In this document: piece after piece, positions 56,231-64,000 of the stretch
How positions within the stretch are numbered: the stretch's first letter is position 1
Layout of the letters: each line of letters begins with the position of its first letter
NCBI RefSeq assembly: GCF_900105125.1
Contig: NZ_LT629750.1
Span: forward strand, 3,596,001 to 3,660,000
Source: Bradyrhizobium canariense
GTDB taxonomy: Bacteria; Pseudomonadota; Alphaproteobacteria; Rhizobiales; Xanthobacteraceae
DNA: 64,000 nucleotides
Direction: 5' to 3'
Position numbers and translations under genes: made by a program
The notes under the pieces: model-generated
Databases searched by the model: none
Seen by the model: only the letters and a program-made list of their open reading frames with translations
Told to the model about the DNA's origin: nothing

Positions 56231-56848
56231 TCAAGCCGCCCTGACGTGCTTCTCAAGACCGGGATCGATCAGCTCGCCCTTTAGCAGGAACAGCGGGGCC
56301 TTGCGGTAGAGCACCAGATCGTTGAACGGATCGGTCAGGATCTTGGTCATCCAGACCAGCCCGGTCTCGACGTCGCGGATGAAGAAGAGATGGATGGTCC
56401 GGAACAGCAGTCCGCCTGCTCCGACCACCAGCCAGATCTTGGCGACCTGACGCATGAAGTCGGCCGGCGAGGCCCAGGGCTTGAACATTCCGAACAAGGT
56501 CGGGTCTAGATACAGCACCAGCGGCGAAAGTGCCCAGATCGTCATCAGCACGATCTTGCGCTGCAGATTATAGCCCACCTTGATTTCTTCCTTGTGCTCG
56601 TGGGTCGCCTGATTGACGTGATCGTACCCCTTCGGCTCGAAGAAGAAATGACCGGCCTGTCGCGTGGTCATGGAGACCAGCCAGCCGATCAGGGCTGACG
56701 CCACCGGATCGAAATACAGCATCACGTAGCCGATCAGAAAGCTGGCGGCACTGACGAAGTGCAGGCTCTGATTGATGCGGCTGTGATGATAGTAGCGATG
56801 GTCATCCCAGCGTTGGGTTCGCAATGCTTCCAGGAAGTTCTTGATCAT
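56231..56848 (-). CDS. Predicted membrane protein, possible Mpo1-like/DUF962 relative
   Basis: A 205-residue protein with about four membrane segments. The pattern H-x3-N-x3-H in YYHHSRINQSLHFVSAA and the pair GHFFFEP after the second segment resemble the His/Glu iron-binding pattern of Mpo1-like (DUF962) 2-hydroxy-fatty-acid dioxygenases, but the match is by eye only and the spacing differs. Start at ATG 56848. It follows the methyltransferase gene on the same strand after about 120 bases containing two TGTGACRTCA-like sites. Function uncertain. Confidence 0.55.
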   Translation of the reverse strand: MIKNFLEALRTQRWDDHRYYHHSRINQSLHFVSAASFLIGYVMLYFDPVASALIGWLVSMTTRQAGHFFFEPKGYDHVNQATHEHKEEIKVGYNLQRKIVLMTIWALSPLVLYLDPTLFGMFKPWASPADFMRQVAKIWLVVGAGGLLFRTIHLFFIRDVETGLVWMTKILTDPFNDLVLYRKAPLFLLKGELIDPGLEKHVRAA

Positions 56849-56900
56849 TCTCTCCCCCAAATCAGGTCTGTGTTTTCTTTACCGGGATTCGATGTACGGG

Positions 56901-56934
56901 ATGTGACATCATCATAATGACATGTGACGTCACA
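56901..56934. promoter_or_regulatory. Two direct TGTGACRTCA sites
   Basis: ATGTGACATCAT at 56901-56912 and ATGTGACGTCAC at 56922-56933 are repeated with a 21-base period; the second contains the perfect palindrome TGTGACGTCACA (56923-56934). They lie in the gap upstream of the minus-strand membrane protein gene. A regulator of CRP/Fnr or GntR type could bind; none is identified. Confidence 0.45.
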
Positions 56935-56965
56935 CAACTGTGCAACTGACGCAGCTGGATGCGGA

Positions 56966-57655
56966 TCAGGCGGCCGCGGCCGCTTTGATCTTGCGGAAAC
57001 GAATCAGCGAGAAGTGGCCTAGCGGCGGCACCGGCCGGCGCTCGATCAATTCGATGCCATGCGCGCCCGATAACCATTGCGCAAAGCGCGACCACGCGAA
57101 CTCGGCGGTGCGGAAACCGAGCGGACGCACCACCGGCTGGAGCCGCTGCTCGATGAAACGGCGCATGCCGGCGTCGGCACTGACCCGGCTGAGCAGGATC
57201 ATCTCGCCGCCGGGCCGCAACACGCGTGCGAATTCATCCAGCGCGACTTCCGGATTCGGCACCGCGGTGACGACATATTGCGCCATCACGACGTCGAATG
57301 AATTGTCGGGGAATTCGAGTTTCTCGGCATCCATGACCGCGAGGCCCTCGACATTCTTCAAGTGCAGCTCGTCGACGCGTTGCTTGGCCTTGCGCAGCAT
57401 GGCCTCCGAGATATCGGTGCCGAAGATGCGGAGATTCGGAGCATATTGCGGCAGTGAGATGCCGGTTCCGACGCCGACTTCGAGGACGCGTCCGCCGATG
57501 CTGTTGGTGGCGAGAATGGCCGCCTTCCGGCCCTTGCCGAACACCCCTCCGAACACGAGGTCATAGACCGGAGCCCAGCGATCATAGGCCTTCTCGACCA
57601 TCTCGCGGTTGATATCCAGCGGCCGGGTGTCGTCAAGTTTGATGATTTGCGCCAT
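56966..57655 (-). CDS. SAM-dependent methyltransferase resembling phospholipid N-methyltransferase (Rhodobacter type)
   Basis: A 229-residue class I methyltransferase. AYDRWAPVYDLVFGGVFGKG at the N-terminus resembles the PmtA type of Rhodobacter, which methylates phosphatidylethanolamine toward phosphatidylcholine. SAM motifs: VLEVGVGTGISLPQY (motif I), IFGTDISEAMLRKAK (II), FDVVMAQYVVTAVPNPE, and LRPGGEMILLSRV. Bradyrhizobia have several such genes (the PmtX set), and psd lies about 2.5 kb away, which supports a lipid role. A quinone methyltransferase of the UbiE-like family is a weaker alternative. Start at ATG 57655; 30 bases after the glycosyltransferase stop. Confidence 0.75.
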   Translation of the reverse strand: MAQIIKLDDTRPLDINREMVEKAYDRWAPVYDLVFGGVFGKGRKAAILATNSIGGRVLEVGVGTGISLPQYAPNLRIFGTDISEAMLRKAKQRVDELHLKNVEGLAVMDAEKLEFPDNSFDVVMAQYVVTAVPNPEVALDEFARVLRPGGEMILLSRVSADAGMRRFIEQRLQPVVRPLGFRTAEFAWSRFAQWLSGAHGIELIERRPVPPLGHFSLIRFRKIKAAAAA

Positions 57656-57685
57656 GGTGTCTCTACTCACTGTCCTGATGGTTGA

Positions 57686-58741
57686 TCAGCCGCGCGCAGC
57701 TGTTCTGCTCGCCACACGGCGGGCAGGTTGCAGCGAACGGCTTGGATGCAACGCGGTTAGATTGCTGATGAACTGTCTTGCACTGTTTTCCCAGGAACGC
57801 TCGAGCGCGAAATTCCGGCAGGCTTCACGCGACATGCCGAGCGCACGGATGCAGGCGTTTTGCAGGTTGGTGTCCAGCGCGCCGATGGGATGGTCCGCGA
57901 TCACGTCTAGCGGCCCCGTCACCGGGAACGCGGCAACCGGCGTGCCGCAGGCGAGGGCTTCGAGCTGAACCACGCCGAACGTGTCGGTGAGGCTCGGAAA
58001 CACGAACACATCCGCGGCCGCCAAATGCGACGATAAATCCTTGCCGGTTTTTTCGCCGAGGAATTTCACCTGGGGATAGCGGCGCTCCAGCTCGGCGCGC
58101 TGCGGTCCATCCCCGATCACGACCTTCGTTCCCGGCAGGTCCAGCGAAAGAAATGCGTCGATATTCTTCTCGACCGCGACGCGGCCCATGGTCATGAAGA
58201 TCGGCCGCGGCAAATCAAGCTCCGCCGGCTCGTCGGGCCTGAACAGATCGGTGTCGACGCCGCGGGTCCAGAAGCCAAGCTTCCTGAAACCTCGTGCGCT
58301 GAGTTCCTGTTTCAAGGAAGCCGTCGCGACCATCGTCATGGCGGCTGCGGCATGAAAGTGCCGCAGCACCGCATAGCCCACACTCGCCGGAATGCAGGTG
58401 CGGACCTGGATGTATTCCGGAAACCGCGTCGTGTAGGAGGTCGTGAAGGCGAGTTTCCGGCGGCGGCAATAGGCCCGGACCGACCACCCGATCGGGCCTT
58501 CGGTCGCGATATGGATCGCGTCCGGCGCGGCCTTCTCGATCCTTTTGGCGATCTCGCGCCGGTTCGGCCAGGCGACACGCAGTCCCGGATAGGTCGGGAC
58601 ACCCATGGACGGAAATCCGTCAGGCGTCAGAAATTCGATCTCGGCGTCCAGCGCCGATGCGCTGCGCGCAAGCGAAGTTAACGTGCGAACCACGCCGTTC
58701 ACCTGCGGATGCCAAGCATCGGTCGCAACTAAAATCCGCAT
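57686..58741 (-). CDS. GT4-family glycosyltransferase
   Basis: A 351-residue glycosyltransferase with GT-B fold. N-terminal acceptor domain starts ILVATDAWHPQVNGVVRTL; the donor domain has FMTMGRVAVEKNIDAFL and the E-x7-E region in FPSLTDTFGVVQLEALACG. Similar to the mannosyl- or glucosyltransferases of the GDP-mannose-dependent alpha-mannosyltransferase group and to glycolipid synthases. Genes for lipid head-group enzymes lie next to it, so a glycolipid product is plausible. Start at ATG 58741, with a TGACGTCA palindrome (58807-58814) upstream. Confidence 0.85.
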   Translation of the reverse strand: MRILVATDAWHPQVNGVVRTLTSLARSASALDAEIEFLTPDGFPSMGVPTYPGLRVAWPNRREIAKRIEKAAPDAIHIATEGPIGWSVRAYCRRRKLAFTTSYTTRFPEYIQVRTCIPASVGYAVLRHFHAAAAMTMVATASLKQELSARGFRKLGFWTRGVDTDLFRPDEPAELDLPRPIFMTMGRVAVEKNIDAFLSLDLPGTKVVIGDGPQRAELERRYPQVKFLGEKTGKDLSSHLAAADVFVFPSLTDTFGVVQLEALACGTPVAAFPVTGPLDVIADHPIGALDTNLQNACIRALGMSREACRNFALERSWENSARQFISNLTALHPSRSLQPARRVASRTAARG

Positions 58742-59003
58742 CGCGGGGCCTGAGAGCTTCCTGATTCTCACTCCCCCGACGTTCGGCCAAGGATATTTCA
58801 GGCGTATGACGTCATCGAAATGTTAGGCGGTTTTTTCGTTAACCCTGCGGCCCCGCACCCCTCATGAAACCGTCATGAAACAATAGATAACGCCGACGAA
58901 ACCTTTTTGCCCCTTTCACGCAAACGTTTTGAAACCGGCGGCCGTTAATGATTGCGGCAACAACACGCCGACGAGATGCGTGAAATCAAACAGGGAACGA
59001 CAC

Positions 59004-59693
59004 ATGCTCAGACCCATTGGATCGATGCTGAATTCCCGCTATGCCGCCGCTCTCGGCGCGCTGGCGATTGGTGCGGTTGCATTTTCCGCCTCAGCCGCGG
59101 CGACACCGCTGCCGCTGTTTCCCTTTATACTGACGCCCCCCGTCCAGTCGGCGCCGCCGCCGGTGCAGGCTGCGCCCGACGAAAACGAGAGTGGTGCGAT
59201 CGAGTTGCCGGCGCGGTTGAAGCGCCAGGTGGTGAGCTATCCGACGCGCGAGGCGCCCGGCACCGTCATCATCGATACGCCCAATACCTATCTTTATTAC
59301 GTGCTCGGCGGTGGCCACGCGATCCGCTACGGCATCGGCGTCGGCCGCGACGGCTTCACCTGGTCGGGCGTGCAGGCCGTGACCAAGAAGGCCGAGTGGC
59401 CGGACTGGACCCCGCCCCCGGAAATGATCGCACGCCAACCCTATCTGCCGCGCCACATGGCCGGCGGCCCGGGCAATCCGCTCGGCGCACGCGCGATGTA
59501 TCTCGGCGGCACGGTGTATCGCATTCACGGCACCAACGCGCCGGAGACGATCGGGACGCATGTTTCGTCCGGCTGCATCCGTCTCACCAATCAGGACGTC
59601 AGCGATCTCTATTCGCGGGTCAATGTCGGAACCAGGGTGATCGTGCTGCCGATGAACCGGCAGGCGGCCAATGCGGGCGACAAGCGAAGCTGA
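59004..59693 (+). CDS. L,D-transpeptidase (ErfK/YbiS/YhnG family)
   Basis: A 229-residue exported enzyme that forms L,D cross-links in peptidoglycan or attaches proteins to it. Signal region about 1-33 (LGALAIGAVAFSASAAA). YkuD domain: VVSYPTREAPGTVIIDTPN, then HGTNAPETIGTHVSSGCIRL with the catalytic triad His/Ser-Gly-Cys-Ile-Arg (Cys about 193). Start at ATG 59004 with AGGGAACGACAC upstream. A perfect hairpin terminator follows at 59727. Monocistronic. Confidence 0.95.
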   Translation: MLRPIGSMLNSRYAAALGALAIGAVAFSASAAATPLPLFPFILTPPVQSAPPPVQAAPDENESGAIELPARLKRQVVSYPTREAPGTVIIDTPNTYLYYVLGGGHAIRYGIGVGRDGFTWSGVQAVTKKAEWPDWTPPPEMIARQPYLPRHMAGGPGNPLGARAMYLGGTVYRIHGTNAPETIGTHVSSGCIRLTNQDVSDLYSRVNVGTRVIVLPMNRQAANAGDKRS

Positions 59694-59726
59694 CACCAAG
59701 GCCGATCGGCGGACTATTCGATGACG

Positions 59727-59754
59727 AAAATGGCGCGGTTTTCCGCGCCATTTT
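59727..59754 (+). terminator. Hairpin terminator after the L,D-transpeptidase gene
   Basis: AAAATGGCGCGG (59727-59738), loop TTTT, CCGCGCCATTTT (59743-59754), then CATTTC. A perfect 12-bp stem flanked by A and T tracts. Confidence 0.9.
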
Positions 59755-59895
59755 CATTTCTGACCGGCAACAAACCTTGCGAGATTATGGCCAGCGCGTG
59801 TCGAGACCGTGCGCAGCCGCCGAAACCGCGCACCCGCCACTCTGGCGCCCACGGAATCCACCCTGTAGACTCGCCTGTTCAATCAGCCCGGGGGG

Positions 59896-61464
59896 ATGAT
59901 GCGTCTGCCGTTTCGCCTCAAGACAATCCTGCTTGCCATCGCAGTGATCGCCGTCTCGTTTTATGCCAGCCTCAAGGTCATGGATTGGTTGTCGGCGCGC
60001 GGCGCGGTCAGTGGGCCGGTGCTTGCCGAGTTGCCGCCGCTGCCGCCGGCGACGCGCAGCTCCGTGGTGCTGGCACCGGTCTCGATATCGCTCAGCGCGA
60101 TTCGCGACGCCGCCGATCGCGGGGTGCCGCGCACCTTCCAGGGCAAGGCCGACAATGCGGTGTCGCAGATCCTGCAGAACGCCGATATCGGCTGGACCGC
60201 TTCGCGCGGACCTGTCACGGCCACCGGTGCGCAGGATGTATTGTCGCTGGCGACGGCGCTGACCGGAACGCTCAATGTCACGGGTTCGCTGTCGTCGAAG
60301 GCAACCGGCGCGGTCAACGCGCTTGGCAGCCTGCTCGGCGACAAGGCCGCCAAGGAAATCGGCAGCGTCAACATCAAGGCCCTGAACGCCAGCGCCGAAA
60401 TAAAGGGTGGCGTGACCATCACCTCGCGGCCGAAACTTGCGGCGGCCTGGCACTTCGAACCGAATTTCGCCGCGCAGGTGAACCTGGGTGACACCAGCCT
60501 TTCGGTGGCCGGCGCGCGCATCAATATTCCCGCCCAGGTCAAGCCGCTGATCGACAAAAACGTCACCGATCAACTCGAAGTGGTCGCGGACCGGATCCGC
60601 AAGGACCAGGCGTTCGAGCAGAACGCACGGCTGCAATGGGCCAAGATCTGCCGCTCGATTCCGTTGCAGAGCGCTGGCGCGGGTTCGTCCCTGCCGCCGC
60701 TGTGGCTGGAGCTGCGCCCGACACGCGCGATTGCCGTACAACCGACCGTCGATGCCTCGGCGCTGACGGTGACGATGGGCATCGAGGCGGAGACCCGCAT
60801 CACCTCGGAGCAGACCAAACCGGATTGCCCGTTCCCCGACAAGATATCCATCATCCCGCCGACCCCGGGAGGGGTCAATATCGGGGTGCCGATCGATATG
60901 CCGTTCACCGAGATCAACAAGATCATTGAAGCGCAACTGGTCGGCCGCACCTTTCCTGAAGACGGTTCGGGAGCGGTGGATGTCACCGTGAAGCACGCCA
61001 CCGTCGCAGCATCCGGAGACCGGCTGCTGATCTCGCTGCTGGTGCATGCCAAGGAAAAGAAGAGCTGGTTTGGGCTCGGCGCCGACGCCACGGTGCAGAT
61101 CTGGGGCCGGCCGGTACTTGATCCAGTACAGCAAACCCTGCGGCTGACGGATGTTCAGCTCGCGGTCGAATCGGAGGCCGCGTTCGGCCTGCTCGGCGCT
61201 GCGGCGCGCGAGGCGATGCCGCGGCTGCAGCAGGTGCTGGCCGACAAGGCTGTCGTCGACCTCAAGCCGTTCGCCGCGAACGCCCAGCAAAAGATCAACG
61301 CGGCGATCGCGGATTTCCAGAAGAACGACGACGACCTGAAGGTAACGGCGGCCATTACCAGCGCGCAACTCGCCTACATCGCCTTCGATTCCAGGACGCT
61401 GCGCGTGATCGTGGAAGCCAATGGCTCGATGAATGTTTCCGTCACGGCGTTACGCGGCCTGTGA
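59896..61464 (+). CDS. DUF4403 family exported protein
   Basis: A 522-residue protein with an N-terminal membrane anchor or signal (KTILLAIAVIAVSFYASL) and long repeats of beta-strand-rich sequence. AAWHFEPNFAAQVNLGDTSL, FTEINKIIEAQLVGRTFPE and the C-terminal third with LKVTAAITSAQLAYIAF match the DUF4403 family, large periplasmic or outer-membrane-facing proteins of unknown role that may bind lipids (their beta-taco or TULIP-like folds are inferred). Start at ATG 59896. It is flanked by a terminator upstream and a repeat downstream, so it is monocistronic. Confidence 0.85.
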   Translation: MMRLPFRLKTILLAIAVIAVSFYASLKVMDWLSARGAVSGPVLAELPPLPPATRSSVVLAPVSISLSAIRDAADRGVPRTFQGKADNAVSQILQNADIGWTASRGPVTATGAQDVLSLATALTGTLNVTGSLSSKATGAVNALGSLLGDKAAKEIGSVNIKALNASAEIKGGVTITSRPKLAAAWHFEPNFAAQVNLGDTSLSVAGARINIPAQVKPLIDKNVTDQLEVVADRIRKDQAFEQNARLQWAKICRSIPLQSAGAGSSLPPLWLELRPTRAIAVQPTVDASALTVTMGIEAETRITSEQTKPDCPFPDKISIIPPTPGGVNIGVPIDMPFTEINKIIEAQLVGRTFPEDGSGAVDVTVKHATVAASGDRLLISLLVHAKEKKSWFGLGADATVQIWGRPVLDPVQQTLRLTDVQLAVESEAAFGLLGAAAREAMPRLQQVLADKAVVDLKPFAANAQQKINAAIADFQKNDDDLKVTAAITSAQLAYIAFDSRTLRVIVEANGSMNVSVTALRGL

Positions 61465-61518
61465 CGCTACGGCCGAGGCATGGGATTAGATCGAGCTTGA
61501 GCGTCAACGGAAGTTTGC

Positions 61519-61657
61519 CCCCCTCTCCCATTGGGAGAGGGTTCGGGTGGGGGGTTACGGTCTCTCATGAGAGCAGCACACCCTCATCCGATTTGCACTG
61601 GACGATGCTTCGCATCGCCAGGAGCAAATCGACCTCTCCCCATCGGGGAGAGGTAAA
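61519..61657. repeat. CCCCTCTCCC-type palindromic repeat
   Basis: Begins CCCCCCTCTCCCATTGGGAG and ends CTCTCCCCATCGGGGAGAGG, with short dyads inside (CTCTCCCATTGGGAGAG and GATGCTTCGCATC). Related in style to the element at 18804-18968 in the murC-murB gap. Confidence 0.75.
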
Positions 61658-61698
61658 AAGACAGCCCGCTTCGATAAAAGCCACCCGACTCCAGACGT

Positions 61699-62436
61699 TC
61701 AATTGAACGACATGCCGCCATTCAGGTGAACGGTCTGGCCGGTCATGTAGTCGTTGCCGAGGAGCATCAGGACCGACTGGGCCACTTCATCGGCCTGCCC
61801 CATGCGCCCGAGCGGAATCCTTGCGGCGAGATCGGTCCGGCCGCGCATCATGTCGGTCTCGATCAGCGACGGCGCCACCGCATTGACGGTGATGCCTTCC
61901 TTGACCAGCCGTGCGGCGTAGCCGCGGGTCAATCCTTCCATGCCCGCTTTGGAGGCATTGTAGTGCACGCCGATGGCGCCGGCGCCGCGCGCGGCGCCCG
62001 AAGAGATATTGACGATGCGTCCCCACTTTTTCGCGCGCATCGCGGGCAGCACCGCCTGGGTACAGAGGAATGCCGATTTCAGGTTCACCGCGATGGTCAG
62101 GTCGAACTCCGCTTCGGTCAGATCGTCGACACCGCGCACGATCGCCATCCCGGCATTATTGATGAGGATGTCGATCGGACCGAGCGCTGCTGCCGCCTGC
62201 TTGACCATGGCCGCAACCGCGGTGCCCTGTGAAACATCAGCGGCGACAGCGATCGCGCGGCCGCCTTTGTCCTTAATTTTCGTCACCACCGCATCGGCGT
62301 CGGCCGCACGCTCACGATAATTGACCGCGACAGCCGCACCCGCCTCGGACAGCGCAATGGCGATCGCAGCGCCGATGCCGCGCGACCCGCCGGTTACCAG
62401 TGCGACATGGCCGTTCAGATCCGGTGTGACAGTCAT
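61699..62436 (-). CDS. Short-chain dehydrogenase/reductase (FabG-like)
   Basis: A 245-residue NAD(P)-dependent SDR. TGGSRGIGAAIAIALSEAG is the nucleotide motif, NNAGMAIVRG the NNAG motif, and Ser/Tyr/Lys are in NISSGAARGAGAIGVHYNAS followed by K. The C-terminus ends MTGQTVHLNGGMSFN, typical of FabG-like 3-oxoacyl reductases. Start at ATG 62436 with GAGAGG upstream; upstream codons to 62679 are not plausible. A fatty-acid, polyketide or sugar substrate cannot be distinguished. Confidence 0.9.
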   Translation of the reverse strand: MTVTPDLNGHVALVTGGSRGIGAAIAIALSEAGAAVAVNYRERAADADAVVTKIKDKGGRAIAVAADVSQGTAVAAMVKQAAAALGPIDILINNAGMAIVRGVDDLTEAEFDLTIAVNLKSAFLCTQAVLPAMRAKKWGRIVNISSGAARGAGAIGVHYNASKAGMEGLTRGYAARLVKEGITVNAVAPSLIETDMMRGRTDLAARIPLGRMGQADEVAQSVLMLLGNDYMTGQTVHLNGGMSFN

Positions 62437-62665
62437 GGTCTCGATCCTCTCCGTCAGCGATACGCCCAAAGCAAATAGCGCGCTTGTTGCCTGGTCATTA
62501 TATACGACGGAACACAGTGATGCGACCTGACAGCCAGTCAATGCACGCCAGCGAATAAGTGCTCCGCGCCGAACGCCGCGCCAATGCCGTGTCGCAAGCG
62601 CTGATCTCTGATAAATAACAGGCGCAATGAGGCCGGCATTTTCAAGCGTCGGCTGACGGGTGACG

Positions 62666-63172
62666 ATGAAGTTGTTCATGTTCTATATCGGCGGCAATTG
62701 CGGCAATTCAAATATCGAATTGCACGATATCCGTTTCTCGGTCGGATCGGCGCCGGAAGATTGCTACGACGGTCTGCGCCGGCAATGGTGGGGTGACCCC
62801 ACAAGCCTTCATCTGGATAGTTGGGGGATCGTCGAACAGGCCGACGGCTTCGATGTCGCGGTGACCAGAACGCCACGGAATGACACGTCCTCCAGCCTCT
62901 TCTTCGTGAACCTCGGCGGATATAATCCGCAGGAATTCGGCGAACTGCACAAGAACGTCCTGGTCGTCGCGCCCGATATCAAGGCCGCGAAACACAAAGC
63001 ACTGCAACAGGTCAATGATTGGGTGCAACCTCACAAGGACCGGATCTTCGAGATTGAAAAGGCCGTCGACCTGACTGCCTTGATGGAGAACTACGGATGC
63101 GCCCTCGCGCTCGAGCCTGCCACCGTAGAAAAGCCATTTGCCTTTCAATGCCTCTATCTGCCGCTGGGATAG
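62666..63172 (+). CDS. DUF1543 domain-containing protein
   Basis: A 168-residue protein opening with KLFMFYIGGNCGNSNIELHD, the signature of DUF1543 (L-F-M-x-Y-x-G-G...N-I-E-L-H-D). The second half is less conserved (ALQQVNDWVQPHKDRIFEI). Function unknown in the family. An alternative GTG start lies two codons earlier at 62660. The aldo/keto reductase gene follows after 61 bases on the same strand. Confidence 0.85.
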   Translation: MKLFMFYIGGNCGNSNIELHDIRFSVGSAPEDCYDGLRRQWWGDPTSLHLDSWGIVEQADGFDVAVTRTPRNDTSSSLFFVNLGGYNPQEFGELHKNVLVVAPDIKAAKHKALQQVNDWVQPHKDRIFEIEKAVDLTALMENYGCALALEPATVEKPFAFQCLYLPLG

Positions 63173-63233
63173 CGCCTACATCAAACAAGATACCGCACAC
63201 ATTCAAAAAACATCGACCTCAAGGAGTGGAACC

Positions 63234-64000
63234 ATGGACTATGTGAAATTCGGCAAGACCGGCCTTGGCGTGTCGCGGCTGTGTATCGGCTGCATGACCT
63301 ACGGCATTCCAAATCGCGGCCCTCACCCGTGGACGCTCGATGAGGAGAAGAGCCGGCCGCTGATCCGGCAGGCGCTTGATCTCGGGATCAACTTCTTCGA
63401 CACCGCCAATGTCTATTCCGACGGCACCTCGGAGGAAATCGTCGGCCGCGCACTGAAGGAATTCGTGCGCCGCGAGGACGTCGTCATCGCGACCAAGGTC
63501 AACGGCCGGATGCGGCCGGGGCCGAACGGCGCGGGATTATCGCGCAAGGCGATCCTTGGCGAAATCGACAACAGCCTGCGTCGTCTTGGAACTGATTTCG
63601 TCGATCTCTATCAGATTCATCGCGCCGATCCGACGGTGCCGATCGAGGAGACGATGGAGGCGCTTCACGACGTCGTCAAAGCCGGCAAGGCCCGCTATAT
63701 CGGCGCTTCCAATATGTACGCCTGGCAGTTCGCCCAGGCGCTCTATACCTCCCGTCTGAACGGTTGGACCGAATTCGTCAGCATGCAGGATCACGTCAAC
63801 CTGCTGAGCCGCGAGGAAGAGCGCGAAATGCTGCCGCTCTGCGTCGATCAGGGCATTGCGGTGATGCCGTGGAGTCCGATGGCGCGCGGCCGGCTGACGC
63901 GGGCGTGGAATGAAACCAGTTCGCGCCAGGAAACCGACGAATACGGCAAGACGCTCTATACCCAATTTCCGGAATCCGATCGCCAGATCATCGATCAGGT
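63234..64000 (+). CDS. Aldo/keto reductase, cut by the window end
   Basis: The first 255 codons of an NADPH-dependent aldo/keto reductase, still open at the right edge. Motifs: KFGKTGLGVSRLCIGCMTYG, INFFDTANVYSDGTSEEIVG (catalytic Asp and Tyr), DVVIATKVNGRM (catalytic Lys), and LYQIHRADPTVPIEETMEAL (catalytic His). ATG at 63234 has AAGGAGTGGAACC directly before it, an excellent ribosome binding site. The remaining C-terminal NADPH-binding part lies outside the window. Similar to YajO-type reductases. Confidence 0.9.
   Translation, partial: MDYVKFGKTGLGVSRLCIGCMTYGIPNRGPHPWTLDEEKSRPLIRQALDLGINFFDTANVYSDGTSEEIVGRALKEFVRREDVVIATKVNGRMRPGPNGAGLSRKAILGEIDNSLRRLGTDFVDLYQIHRADPTVPIEETMEALHDVVKAGKARYIGASNMYAWQFAQALYTSRLNGWTEFVSMQDHVNLLSREEEREMLPLCVDQGIAVMPWSPMARGRLTRAWNETSSRQETDEYGKTLYTQFPESDRQIIDQ

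Noticed and set aside
59785..61368. 527-codon minus-strand open frame opposite the DUF4403 gene
   Set aside because: No motif, high Arg/Gly/Asp content, and the plus-strand gene has a signal and family similarity.

Overview
The window is a chromosomal piece of a high-GC alphaproteobacterium, most likely Bradyrhizobium or a close relative (Nitrobacteraceae). The grounds are the protein styles (FtsZ with a very long C-terminal linker, an ECF42-type sigma factor beside a DGPF/YciI protein, paired DUF2147 envelope proteins), a general-stress type promoter (GGAAC-N16-CGTT), and many dispersed palindromes of the GTCATTCCGGG...CCCGGAATGAC and GTCATTGCGAG...CTCGCAATGAC types common in that group. I saw no rRNA, tRNA, prophage, insertion sequence or CRISPR array. 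One structural RNA gene is present: RNase P RNA.

Layout. 1-5 kb: small proteins (membrane protein, VOC-fold protein, GDCCVxC protein, a zinc-ribbon membrane protein with an apparent ATC start), prmA and an M24 aminopeptidase. 5-32.5 kb, all on the minus strand: the division and cell wall (dcw) cluster, read from right to left as rsmH-ftsL-ftsI-murE-murF-mraY-murD-(unknown)-ftsW-murG-murC-murB-ddl-(ddlB remnant)-ftsQ-ftsA-ftsZ-lpxC-bamD-recN-(plus-strand GIY-YIG gene)-ligA. 33-36.4 kb: a peptidoglycan amidase, the ECF42 sigma/DGPF pair and rnpB. 36.4-47.8 kb: hydrolase, TauE-type and EamA-type transporters, O-antigen-ligase-like protein, ABC exporter, an orphan solute-binding protein, and an EmrAB-type efflux operon with a divergent TetR regulator and a clear operator. 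47.8-64 kb: envelope and lipid genes (extensin-like lipoprotein, a 27-residue membrane peptide, DUF2147 pair, FecR-domain protein, Nudix hydrolase, phosphatidylserine decarboxylase, class III aminotransferase, a methyltransferase resembling phospholipid N-methyltransferases, glycosyltransferase, L,D-transpeptidase, DUF4403 protein), then an SDR, a DUF1543 protein and a truncated aldo/keto reductase.

Most of the window serves the cell envelope: precursor synthesis (MurC-F, MraY, MurG, Ddl), septal assembly (FtsZAQLWI), lipid A (LpxC), outer membrane assembly (BamD) and phospholipid head groups (Psd and possibly the methyltransferase). The observations I rate highest are (1) a decayed C-terminal remnant of a canonical ddlB beside an intact, divergent ddl; (2) a 27-codon membrane peptide with its own stress-type promoter, strong ribosome binding site and terminator; (3) a tandem array of small hairpins with changing stems and conserved loops right after lpxC; (4) palindromic repeats filling several gaps of the dcw operon and bracketing a GIY-YIG nuclease gene; (5) a likely ATC-initiated gene. 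Nothing here is a proven new system; these are leads from reading the sequence.
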